A DNA stretch of 64,000 bases. It comes from CAVRIA01 sp963721115 (GTDB lineage Bacteria > Desulfobacterota > Binatia > HRBIN30 > CADEER01). The position numbers were made by a program, and so were the translations under genes. Shown piece after piece: positions 36,398-44,890 of the stretch (the stretch's first letter is position 1; the number at the start of each line of letters is the position of its first letter). The stretch covers positions 1,240,001 to 1,304,000 of the forward strand of contig CAVRIA010000004.1 in the NCBI GenBank assembly GCA_963721115.1, read 5' to 3'. The notes under the pieces were generated by a model. That model was given only the letters and a program-made list of their open reading frames with translations. It ran no database searches and was not told where the DNA came from.

Positions 36398-38491
36398 TCA
36401 CGGCGCGGCACCGCGATCCCCGGGCGGGTGCGCGGCCGCCCATTCCTTCCACATGGCCAGGTTGTAGAACTGATCGGATCTGGCCGTCCAGTCGAGCTGG
36501 AAGCGCTGCCAGTCATAGAACTGCGAGACGGGAATGGCGGGCTCGAGCGCGGCGAGAAGGGCGGGCGTTCGGATCCAGGTGAAGTACCGGTGCGTGGTGA
36601 AAACGGCCAGCGCGACGGCGGCGGCGATCAAGGGCACGGCAGCGTGGCGCCGGAGTCGGGTGCACGAGGTCCAGACGACGTGCACGCCGAGCCCGACGAA
36701 AAGGTACAGGATGGGAACGAAGATCACGCCGCGCGCGCCGTTGAGGCTGCGCCCGATCACCAGCACCTCGGTTACGAAGAAGGGGACCAGGAAGAAGATC
36801 CACCAGCGCCAGGTGGCCGAGAACCAGAACAGGCTGGCGGCCATGCCCAGGGCGAGCAGGGCGGTGGTGGGTCGCGCGAAGGCCCCCCACTCGACGGGCA
36901 GGTAGCGCTGCGTGCGCTCGCCGCGAATCGCAATCTTCGCCGCGAAGAGCTGCCCGCTCTTCTCGGCCAGGCTGTACGCGAGACTCCTCGCCGTGTCCGG
37001 CTCGGCAGTGGTGGTGTCCGGAGCGAACACGGTTCGAGTTCGCTTCTGGAACACGTCCCACTTCTCGGCGATGGTCGGGATCTGCGGCGCGAACAGGATC
37101 AGCGCCGTCAGTACGGTGAGCAGCGCGCCGCCGAGCAGGCGCCAGCGCGAGATCGCCGGCCGCAGCAGTGAGAGGGCGAAGACCAGCAGCACGGCCGGCA
37201 AGATGGCGCGCCCGCTGAAGTACCCGTAGGCGCCCAGGGCCGACCAGAAGCCCGCCCAGGCGAAGGCCGCCGTCCGACCGGTGCTAGATGCCTCTTCGAC
37301 GCACAGGGCGGCGCCGGTGAGGAAGAGGCAGGTCTCTACGTTCTCCCAGCCGGAGCGCGAGAAGTGGAGGTACCAGACGTCGGTGGCCAGGAGAGCAGTG
37401 GCGATGAGAGCCGCGGGCGCGGTGACCACCCGGCGAAGGAGGAGGAAGAACGGCACCAGCGCGGCGACGCTGAACAGGGCCGCGGGTAAGCGCAGCGTGG
37501 TCAGGGACATACCGAGGCGCATCGACAGGCTGAGCAGGTAGATGCTCACCGCGGGCTGCGGCTTCCAGTCGAAGCCGAAGACCCCGGGACCCCGGCCATT
37601 GATGATCTGATAGACGTTGACCAGGTTGTCCGCCTCGTCGTGGATCAGCACGCCGGGAATGCGCTCGATCGCCCACAGGCGCAGGACCAGCGCGACGGCC
37701 ATCAACGCGCCGAGGGCGTACCACTCCCAGGTGGCGGGAATGCCGAACGGCGACCGCCCGGCAGCCGGCGGCTTGCGCTCCGGCGGCGCGTCGCGTGCCG
37801 CCCGCCGGCCTGCGAGCAACGCGTCGATCTCGGCGCCGACCCCGGGGGCGGGCGCCGCGCCGGAGGGGAGGGTGACCTCGCGGCACGCGGCGCCGCGCCG
37901 GGCCAGCTTGATCAGCAGTTCGGCCTGACAGATTCGTCCCTCGCCGAGCGCTTCGATCAGATGGCCGCGGTACGCGGACACGCCGGCGCGCACGGCGGCG
38001 GCCCGATAGGCGCGCAGCCCGAACGTGTAGTCGCGGACGGCGGACAGCGGCGCCAGCGTGTGCAGGCAGGCGGCCGCCGCGGCGCGGAGCCGCGCGGATG
38101 CTCCGCGCCGGCCGTGCGGCCGAAAGCGTGAGGCAATCGCGACATCGGGTCCCTGCGCCAACGCCTCGAGCAGCGCGGGTACGGCGGCCGGATCGTGCAC
38201 GCCGGCCTCGAGAGTCACGACCGTATCCGCGTCGTCGGAGCGCTCGGCGACCCATTCGAGGCCGTCGCGCAGCGACTCGCTCAAGCGGCGCGGCAAGCGC
38301 TGCCGGACGACGTCGACGGGCACACCGGTGGTTCGGCGCAGAGCCTCGAGATCGCCGGCGGAGCCGCCGTGAACGACGACGATGCGGAATTCGCGGTCGA
38401 CCTCCCGCATGAAGCGAGACAGGCGGTCCAGCAGGGGGCCGACAGCATCCCCCCCGTCGCCGGCGAGGACCAGCAACCAGACCAGCGCCAT
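36398..38491 (-). CDS. Membrane glycosyltransferase: GT2-like N-terminal domain fused to a GT39/ArnT-like domain
   Basis: 697 aa. Residues 1-210 resemble a GT-A fold of the GT2 type (ALVWLLVLAGDGGDAVGPLL, VVVHGGSAGDLEALRR, DADTVVTLEAGVHDP, DVAIASRFRP), but the usual DxD metal motif is not clear (VTLEAGVHD instead). From about 255 a polytopic part with 10 or more helices begins. Its first loop, IPGVLIHDEADNLVNVYQII, carries the conserved acidic pair of dolichyl/undecaprenyl-phosphate-sugar-dependent transferases (PMT_2). It probably moves a sugar from a polyprenyl carrier to lipid or protein on the outer face. The ATG at 38489-38491 is the start of similarity; no ribosome site is obvious. Acceptor unknown. 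Confidence 0.78.
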   Translation of the reverse strand: MALVWLLVLAGDGGDAVGPLLDRLSRFMREVDREFRIVVVHGGSAGDLEALRRTTGVPVDVVRQRLPRRLSESLRDGLEWVAERSDDADTVVTLEAGVHDPAAVPALLEALAQGPDVAIASRFRPHGRRGASARLRAAAAACLHTLAPLSAVRDYTFGLRAYRAAAVRAGVSAYRGHLIEALGEGRICQAELLIKLARRGAACREVTLPSGAAPAPGVGAEIDALLAGRRAARDAPPERKPPAAGRSPFGIPATWEWYALGALMAVALVLRLWAIERIPGVLIHDEADNLVNVYQIINGRGPGVFGFDWKPQPAVSIYLLSLSMRLGMSLTTLRLPAALFSVAALVPFFLLLRRVVTAPAALIATALLATDVWYLHFSRSGWENVETCLFLTGAALCVEEASSTGRTAAFAWAGFWSALGAYGYFSGRAILPAVLLVFALSLLRPAISRWRLLGGALLTVLTALILFAPQIPTIAEKWDVFQKRTRTVFAPDTTTAEPDTARSLAYSLAEKSGQLFAAKIAIRGERTQRYLPVEWGAFARPTTALLALGMAASLFWFSATWRWWIFFLVPFFVTEVLVIGRSLNGARGVIFVPILYLFVGLGVHVVWTSCTRLRRHAAVPLIAAAVALAVFTTHRYFTWIRTPALLAALEPAIPVSQFYDWQRFQLDWTARSDQFYNLAMWKEWAAAHPPGDRGAAP

Positions 38492-38653
38492 CGGCGTGCG
38501 GCTACTGCCGGGGGCGTTTGTTGTCAAGCCGGAGGATCGGATTCCCGCAGCCGGCGGCTTGATTCGTCCCCCGGAGAAATGCGACTTCCGGACATCGCTG
38601 GACTGCCTTCGAGCCACGACGGCGCCGGAGGCCGCCGCAGCACCAGGCAAACG

Positions 38654-39385
38654 ATGGATGAGCCCGCTTCGCGGCAGCCGACGAAAACGATCTCCTACTC
38701 GCGCGTCGTTCACCTCAGCCACGTGATCGACGAGGAGATTCCCCGCTGGCCCGGGGATCCGCCCGTCGAGCTGTCCACCGTTGCACGCCGCGAGACGGAC
38801 GGCTTCTTCCTGCGTCGCTTCGCCCTCGGCGAGCACGGTGCGACGCACGCCAATGCTCCGCTCGGCTTTCAGCGCGGAGGCCTCGGAATCGAGGGCTACG
38901 AGGCGAGCGCACTGGTGGTGCCGGCGGTGGTGATCGACGTCGCCGCGCAGGCGGCGGCGGATGCCGACCATCTTCTGACCGCACAGCGGATTCGCGCGTG
39001 GGAGGAGGCGCACGGGCGCGTAGCGGAGGGATCTGTGGTCCTCCTGCACACGGGCTGGCAGGACCGATGGAGCGATTCCGTTGCCTTTCTGAACGCCGAT
39101 TCGCACGGTGTGCTCCACTTCCCGGGCTTCGGCTTGGATGCGGTGGAGCTTCTCTTGGAGGGCCGCGGTGTCGCGGGTGTGGGCATCGATACGCACGGCG
39201 TCGACGGCGGCCGCGACCGGAGCTTCGCCGTGAACCGGCGCGTCCTGGCGGCGCCGCGCCTGGTGCTGGAGAATCTGGCGAACCTCGACCTGCTTCCCTC
39301 CGTCGGTGCCACGGTGTTCGTCGGCATCCTCCGCCTGCGCGGCGGCTCCGGCTCGCCGGCGTCGGTGCTGGCGCTGATTCCGTGA
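38654..39385 (+). CDS. Cyclase-family (kynurenine-formamidase-like) protein, cytoplasmic
   Basis: 243 aa member of PF04199. VHLSHVIDEEIPRWPGDPP opens the fold, and the metal block reads GEHGATHANAPLGFQRGG. The first two His of HxGTHxDxPxH are kept, but Asp is Asn and the last His is Gly. GSVVLLHTGWQDRW and GVAGVGIDTHGVDGG follow as in other members. It probably hydrolyses an amide or lactone-type bond, possibly with one metal instead of two. There is no signal peptide, unlike the family member at 12.8 kb. The ATG at 38654 is the first that keeps the family N-terminus. It is divergent from the glycosyltransferase across 162 bp. Confidence 0.8.
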   Translation: MDEPASRQPTKTISYSRVVHLSHVIDEEIPRWPGDPPVELSTVARRETDGFFLRRFALGEHGATHANAPLGFQRGGLGIEGYEASALVVPAVVIDVAAQAAADADHLLTAQRIRAWEEAHGRVAEGSVVLLHTGWQDRWSDSVAFLNADSHGVLHFPGFGLDAVELLLEGRGVAGVGIDTHGVDGGRDRSFAVNRRVLAAPRLVLENLANLDLLPSVGATVFVGILRLRGGSGSPASVLALIP

Positions 39386-39465
39386 AGGCGTGCTCTTGCT
39401 CTTCCGGACGGCAGAGGGATACGGATGTCCGCGGGAGCGGAACGTCGACGTACGCAGACAACGCA

Positions 39466-42366
39466 ATGGATTCTCGTAGGATATCGACTTGGGGCCGCGC
39501 CGCGGGCACGGCGAGCTTGTGTGTGTTGCTGGCGGTGGCCGTTCCCGCACGCGCCGTCGGGCCCGCCTTCCGGGTGAAGGACATCAACGTGCAGAGCGCG
39601 ACCGTGTCGTCCGACGCACGCGAGTTCGTCGGCCTCGGCGATGCGACGTACTTCATCGCCGCAAAGCCCTCCGTGGGAACGATCCTGTGGCGGACCGACG
39701 GGACGGCTCCGGGGACCGTCCAGGTAGCCGTGGTAGACACCTCCGGCAGGTCCCTTCCGTCCTTCCTGACCCGGGTCGGCGACCGGCTCTTCCTGGTCGC
39801 CGAGGACGCGGCGACGGGTCGCGAGCTGTGGGTCAGCGACGGGACCACCGCGGGCACGCACATGGTCAAGGACATCAATGAGGGGCCGGTGAGCTCGTCC
39901 CCCTCGCTGCTCACCGAAGTGGGGGGCGTTCTCTTTTTCGCCGCCAGCGACCGCGACAACGGCGACGAGCTGTGGCGAAGCGACGGAACGGAGGAGGGAA
40001 CGGTCCTCGTCCGTAACATCGCCTCCGGTGCCGACGACGCCGGCATCGGCGAGCTGACCAAGGTCGACGGCACCCTGTTCTTCACCGCGGACGACGGGAC
40101 AACCGGCAAGGAGCTGTGGAAGAGCGACGGGAGTTCGGCGGGAACGGTCCTGGTTCGCGACATCGCGGAGGGCGACGGCGGCTCGTTTCCCGCTTGGCTG
40201 ACCGACGTGAACGGGACGCTCTTCTTCACGGCTGACGATGCCGTCGACGGCGACGAGCTGTGGCGCAGTGACGGCACCACCGAGGGCACCTACCGCGTGC
40301 GTGACCTGGCCGCGGGACCGGAGGGCTCGTCGCCCGCCTCGCTGGCAGCGGTCGGCGATACGCTCTTCTTCGCAGCCGACGACGGGGTGAACGGCCAGGA
40401 GCTGTGGAAGAGCGACGGAACCGCGCAGGGGACCGTGCTGGTGCGCGACATCGCGCCGGGCGCCGACGGCTCCTTCCCGCTCGGCTTGACGGCGGTTGGC
40501 GATGATCTGCTCTTCGCAGCCGACGACGGCTCCACCGGCGTCGAGCTGTGGGAGAGCGACGGGAGCGAGCAGGGCACCGCGCTGGTGCGCGACATCGCCG
40601 AGGGCGTGGCGAGCTCCTTTCCTTCGACGTTCGTCGACTCCGGCGGGACGACGTTCTTCACCGCCAGTCGACCGGACAGCGGCCAGGAGCTGTGGACGAC
40701 CGACGGCACTGAGGAGGGAACGAGGCTCGTCCTCGACATTGCCCCCGGTCCGGCGGGATCCTCGCCCTCGTCCCTGGCGACCTCGGGGGGGAGGCTCTTC
40801 TTCCAGGCCGACGACGGTGTCTCGGGAAGAGAGGCGTGGACGAGCGACGGGACCGAGGCGGGCACCGCGCTGGTCGCGAACGTCGCGCCGGACGACATGC
40901 GGGGCAGCTCCTTTCCGACCGCCTTCACACGCTCGAATGGTAGACTCTTCTTCGTCGCCGACGACGGCGTCGACGGCGCCGAGCTCTGGCAGACCGACGG
41001 CACCGAGACGGGCACCGCGATGGTGAAAGACATCAACCCGCAGGGAAGCGCCTTTCCGTTCTTCGTCTTTCTGAGGGATCTCGACGGCAGGTTGCTCTTC
41101 GGCGCCAGCGATGGGGAATCTGGCCAGGAGTTGTGGAAGAGTGACGGGACGGCGGCGGGGACGGTATTGGTGCGGGACATCAGTCCGGGCCCGTCGGACT
41201 CCTCGCCGAGCTTTCTGCGCAACGTGAACGGCATGACCTTTTTCCGCGCGGAGACGCAGGAGTACGGCGCCGAGCTGTGGAAGAGTGACGGGACGCGGGA
41301 CGGGACGGTGCTGGTGCGCGACATTCGGCCGGGATTCGCCAGCTCCTCGCCGAGCCTGCTGGAGAGTGCGGGGGCCACGCTCTACTTCATCGCCGACGAC
41401 GGGGTGACGGGGACCGAGCTGTGGAAGAGCGACGGCACGCGCGACGGAACGACGCTGGTCCGCGACCTCAATCCCTCGGGCAGCGCCTTCCCGATCAGCG
41501 GCTTCGCCTTCCTGCGCGCCGTCGGGAGCACGCTCTTCTTCACGGCGGACGACGGGGTCAGCGGCGATGAGCTGTGGAAGACGGACGGTACCGCCGAGGG
41601 GACGGTTCTGGTGAAGGACATCCGCCCTGGTGCGGGCGGCTCCATGCCGAGTTTCCTGAACGCCTTGAACGGCAGGCTGTTCTTCACGGCCGACGACGGC
41701 GTTCACGGGCAGGAGCTTTGGCGCAGCGACGGTACGGAAGACGGTACCGTGCTGGTGCGCGACGTCAATGCCTCCGGCGGCGCCTTCGGTCTCTTCTCGT
41801 TCTTCTTCTCCTTCGGCGCCTCCGGCGATTCCCTCTTCTTTGCCGCCGACGACGAGATCCGCGGCCTCGAGCTGTGGAAGAGCGATGGCTCGACGGCGGG
41901 CACGGGTTTGGTCGCGGACATCGAGCCCGGTGGCAACAGCTCGTTCCCGGCCTTCCTGACCGCCGCCGAGAGCCAGCTCGTCTTCCAGGCGTGCGAGTCG
42001 ACCGACGGTTGCGAGGTGTGGATCACCGATGGGACGAAGCAAGGAACCCGGTTGGCCGCGGACATCAATCCGGGACGCCCGTCCTCGAATCCGGCGGATT
42101 TCATCGTCAACGGCGGTCGCGTGTTCTTCAGCGCCGACGATGGCTCTACCGGAACGGAGCTGTGGGCGATGAACCTGGCGAGCTGCACGGGAGACTGCAA
42201 CGGAGACGGTTCGGTCACGATCGACGAGCTGATTCTCGGCGTGAGGCAGGGCCTCGACGGCGTCGGGGCGGGGATCTGCGCCGCCTTCGACGACAATCGT
42301 GACTCCGTGGTCAGCATCGACGAGCTGGTGCGGGCCGTGAACAACGCCTTGAACGGCTGCAGCTGA
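39466..42366 (+). CDS. Secreted ELWxxDGT-repeat protein with C-terminal dockerin-like module
   Basis: 966 aa. A signal peptide spans about residues 8-30 (TASLCVLLAVAVPARA). The body is 17 copies of a 48-residue repeat with core ELWxSDGTxxGTxLVxDIxxG, then a turn and LFFxADDGxxG; a partial eighteenth copy closes the array. The repeat probably builds a beta-propeller- or solenoid-like structure. The last 60 residues (CTGDCNGDGSVTIDELILGV and CAAFDDNRDSVVSIDELVRA) are two EF-hand-like calcium loops in dockerin style, framed by Cys. Likely exported or on the cell surface; ligand unknown. The start ATG (39466) lacks a clear ribosome site. It shares a stop-codon hairpin with the convergent GH3 gene. 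Confidence 0.85.
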   Translation: MDSRRISTWGRAAGTASLCVLLAVAVPARAVGPAFRVKDINVQSATVSSDAREFVGLGDATYFIAAKPSVGTILWRTDGTAPGTVQVAVVDTSGRSLPSFLTRVGDRLFLVAEDAATGRELWVSDGTTAGTHMVKDINEGPVSSSPSLLTEVGGVLFFAASDRDNGDELWRSDGTEEGTVLVRNIASGADDAGIGELTKVDGTLFFTADDGTTGKELWKSDGSSAGTVLVRDIAEGDGGSFPAWLTDVNGTLFFTADDAVDGDELWRSDGTTEGTYRVRDLAAGPEGSSPASLAAVGDTLFFAADDGVNGQELWKSDGTAQGTVLVRDIAPGADGSFPLGLTAVGDDLLFAADDGSTGVELWESDGSEQGTALVRDIAEGVASSFPSTFVDSGGTTFFTASRPDSGQELWTTDGTEEGTRLVLDIAPGPAGSSPSSLATSGGRLFFQADDGVSGREAWTSDGTEAGTALVANVAPDDMRGSSFPTAFTRSNGRLFFVADDGVDGAELWQTDGTETGTAMVKDINPQGSAFPFFVFLRDLDGRLLFGASDGESGQELWKSDGTAAGTVLVRDISPGPSDSSPSFLRNVNGMTFFRAETQEYGAELWKSDGTRDGTVLVRDIRPGFASSSPSLLESAGATLYFIADDGVTGTELWKSDGTRDGTTLVRDLNPSGSAFPISGFAFLRAVGSTLFFTADDGVSGDELWKTDGTAEGTVLVKDIRPGAGGSMPSFLNALNGRLFFTADDGVHGQELWRSDGTEDGTVLVRDVNASGGAFGLFSFFFSFGASGDSLFFAADDEIRGLELWKSDGSTAGTGLVADIEPGGNSSFPAFLTAAESQLVFQACESTDGCEVWITDGTKQGTRLAADINPGRPSSNPADFIVNGGRVFFSADDGSTGTELWAMNLASCTGDCNGDGSVTIDELILGVRQGLDGVGAGICAAFDDNRDSVVSIDELVRAVNNALNGCS
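39680..42170 (+). repeat. Tandem array of 144-bp coding repeats
   Basis: The GAGCTGTGG core recurs exactly every 144 bp over the first copies (39823, 39967, 40111, 40255, 40399), so the protein repeat is 48 residues with no indels there; later copies vary in length by a few codons. Copies share residues but differ at many silent sites, so the array is old rather than freshly amplified. Confidence 0.9.
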
Positions 42367-42381
42367 GGCGGGCGCGCCTCA
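42364..42381. terminator. Hairpin spanning both convergent stop codons
   Basis: TGAGGCG (42364-42370) and CGCCTCA (42375-42381) form a perfect 7-bp stem with loop GGCG. The left arm begins with the stop codon of the ELW-repeat gene, and the right arm ends with the (reverse) stop codon of the GH3 gene. It may end transcription from both sides; no T-run is present. Confidence 0.45.
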
Positions 42382-44750
42382 ATCGGCGATCGTAACGGGC
42401 GTGGTGTAGGTGCGCGGCCCCCGGATCTCCGTCTTCGCGCCGGCGATCTCGAAGTGTCCGGCCAGTCGGATGTCTTCGGACGAGGCGCCGATCGAGACCT
42501 CGATCCTGCCCGGCTCGACGACGAGGCGCAGATCGCGGTCGTGAAACGCGAGCTGATCGGCGGCGAGATCGAAGGTGACGCTCCTCGTCTGGCCGGGGGC
42601 GAGGGGCACGCGGGCGAAGCCCCGGAGCTCTTTCACGGGCCGCGTGACGCTGCCGACGACGTCCTGCACGTAGAGCTGCATCACCTCTTCGCCGCGGCGC
42701 GGGCCGCTGTTGGTGACGCGCGCCGAGATCCGCACGTGCCCCTGTGGCTCCACGATCGCCGGCTCGATCTCCAGGTCGCTGTAGGTGAAGCGAGTGAAGC
42801 TCAGCCCGTGTCCGAAGGCGAACAGCGGCTTCGCGGTCGTGTCGGCGTAGTCGCCCTTCCAGTGCGAGCGCCCGCCGGACGGCTTGTGGCCGTAGTACAC
42901 CGGCACCTGTCCGACCGTCACCGGGAAGGAGACCGGCAGGCGCCCGGCCGGGTTGTGATCGCCGAACAGGACGTCGGCGATCGCCGTACCGCCCTCCTCG
43001 CCGGGGCACCAGGCGGCGAGAATCGCCGGGACGTTGGCGGCGATCCAGGGCAGGGCGAGCGGCCGGCCGCTCAGGAGCACGACGACCACCGGCCGGCCGG
43101 TGGCCACCACGGCTTCGACGAGCTGCTGCTGCACGCCGGCCAGGCCGAGGTCGGCGCGGTCCGTCGACTCGCCGCTCGTACAGCCCGCCACCAGGCCCGA
43201 CTTCTCTCCGACCACGACGACGGCGACGTCCGACTCGCGGGCGGCGCGAACCGCGGCATCGATGCCCGCCGTGGACGGGTCGAGAACGTCGCAGCCGGCG
43301 GCGTGACGGACGGCTGTCCCGGGCGCCAGCTTGGCGCGGATGCCGTCGATGAACGCTGACCATGCGAACGAAGTGCTGCCCCAGATCGACGGCATCGCTC
43401 GGGCGCGGCGACACGTCGCCTTCCAGGACCGGGCCGAACATGATCTCCAGGTGCGCCGGGTAGTGGTAGTCGCCCTGCAGCAAGCGGATGCTGTCGGCGC
43501 CCGGCCCGACGACGGCGATCGATCGCGATCGATTTGTCGAGCGGCAGGAGGTCGCCGTCGTTCTTGAGCAGCACCAGCGACTTGCGCGCGATGTCGAGGG
43601 CCAGCTGCCGCTGTGCGGCGGTATCGAAGACCGCCGCAGCGGCGCTGGCATCGACGTAGGGACGGTCGAAGAGGCCGAGCTCGAGCTTCATGCGCAGCAC
43701 CCGGCGCACGGCGTCGTCGACCAGATACATCGGCACGCGCCCGTCGGCGATGGCTGCCCGCAGCGGCTCTCCGTAGCAGTGCAGCGCCGGCAGCTCGACG
43801 TCGATCCCCGCCTCGAGAGCGAGCCGTGCCGCCTCCGACTCGTCGGCGGCGACATGGTGATACGAAGCCAGGGTGGCGACGGTGAAGTAGTCGCTGACCA
43901 CGACGCCGTCGAAGCCGATTTCGCCGCGCAGCAGATCGGTGAGCAGCTCGCGCGACGCGCCCATCGGGATGCCGTCGATCTCGTTATAGGCGTTCATGAC
44001 CGACGCCAGCTTCGCTTCCTTCACGACCGCCTCGAAGGGATACAGGTAGACGTCGAGCAGCTCGCGGCGCGGGATGTGGGCCGGAGCCCAGTTCATTCCG
44101 CCTTCCGAGGCGCCGTAGCCGAGGAAGTGCTTGCCGGTCGCCACGACGCCGGCGGCCGGATCGGTGCCCTGCAGGCCGCGCACGTAAGCGATGCCCATCT
44201 GCGCGATGAGGTACGGATCCTCGCCGAACGTCTCCTCCGTCCGCCCCCAGCGCGGATCGCGCGCCACGTCGAGCACCGGCGCCAGGGCGTGGTGCGCCCC
44301 GACCGCCCGCATCTGCCGGCGGATGACTCGGGTCATCTCCTCGACGCCGGCCGGCTCCCAGGTGGCGGCGAGGCCGATCGCCTGCGGAAAGCAGGTCGCG
44401 TCGCGCGCCAGGAAGCCGGCGCAGCTCTCTTCGTGGATGATGGCCGGAATACCGAGCCGGGTCTGCTCCGCCAGGAAGCGCTGGATGTCGTTGGCCGCGG
44501 CGGCGCTGGCGGCGGGAGGAAGAACGGTGGCTCCGGCGATGCGGGTGACATGGCCGATGCCGTGCCGGAGCGCGTCGCGCGCCCGCTCCTCGGCCAGACG
44601 GCCGTCGGCGTCCAGAAGACCGTTCGACCAGGTGCCGCCGAGCTGCGCCAGCTTCTCGTCCAGCGTCATCCGCCCGATCAGGTCCTCCACTCTGTCACGC
44701 GCCGGCAGGCTCGGGTTCTTGTAGGGCTGATTGGAACCGTCGTTGCTCAT
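42379..44750 (-). CDS. Beta-glucosidase, glycoside hydrolase family 3, reading frame broken twice
   Basis: About 790 aa after repair. The N-terminal (alpha/beta)8 domain has LGIPAIIHEESCAGFL, LAPVLDVARDPRWGRTEETFGEDP, VATGKHFLGYG and the nucleophile Asp287 in FDGVVVSDYF. The second domain carries LVLLKNDGDLLPLDKS and, in the final frame, AAWCPGEEGGTAIADVLFGDHNPAGRLPVSFP. A C-terminal fibronectin-III-like domain (ARVTNSGPRRGEEVMQLYVQD) ends it. It releases glucose or other sugars from beta-linked oligosaccharides; no signal peptide is seen. Frames change near 43523 and 43352-43353. Removing one base at each gives SIAVVGPGADS and MVSVIDGIRAKL, both normal for the family. GGAAGGA lies about 7 bases before the ATG at 44748-44750. 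Confidence 0.88.
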
Positions 44751-44890
44751 TCGATCGTCCTTCCGTTCTACCGCTCAGACGAACAGCAAAAAGGCGGCGG
44801 CCTGACAATCCCCGCGCCCGGGGCGGCATTTTGAGTTGACGGGGAGCCCGGAAAGAAGATAGCAATGTATCGAATCGGACGGAGGTGATT

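Noticed and set aside
38896..42042. A roughly 1050-codon open frame opposite the ELW-repeat gene with its own repeat pattern
   Set aside because: Its repeats merely mirror the 144-bp coding repeat on the other strand; the plus-strand reading has a signal peptide and known repeat motif.
39680..42170. Regularly spaced repeats considered as a CRISPR array
   Set aside because: The 144-bp unit is continuous coding sequence with diverged copies and no identical short repeats with unique spacers.
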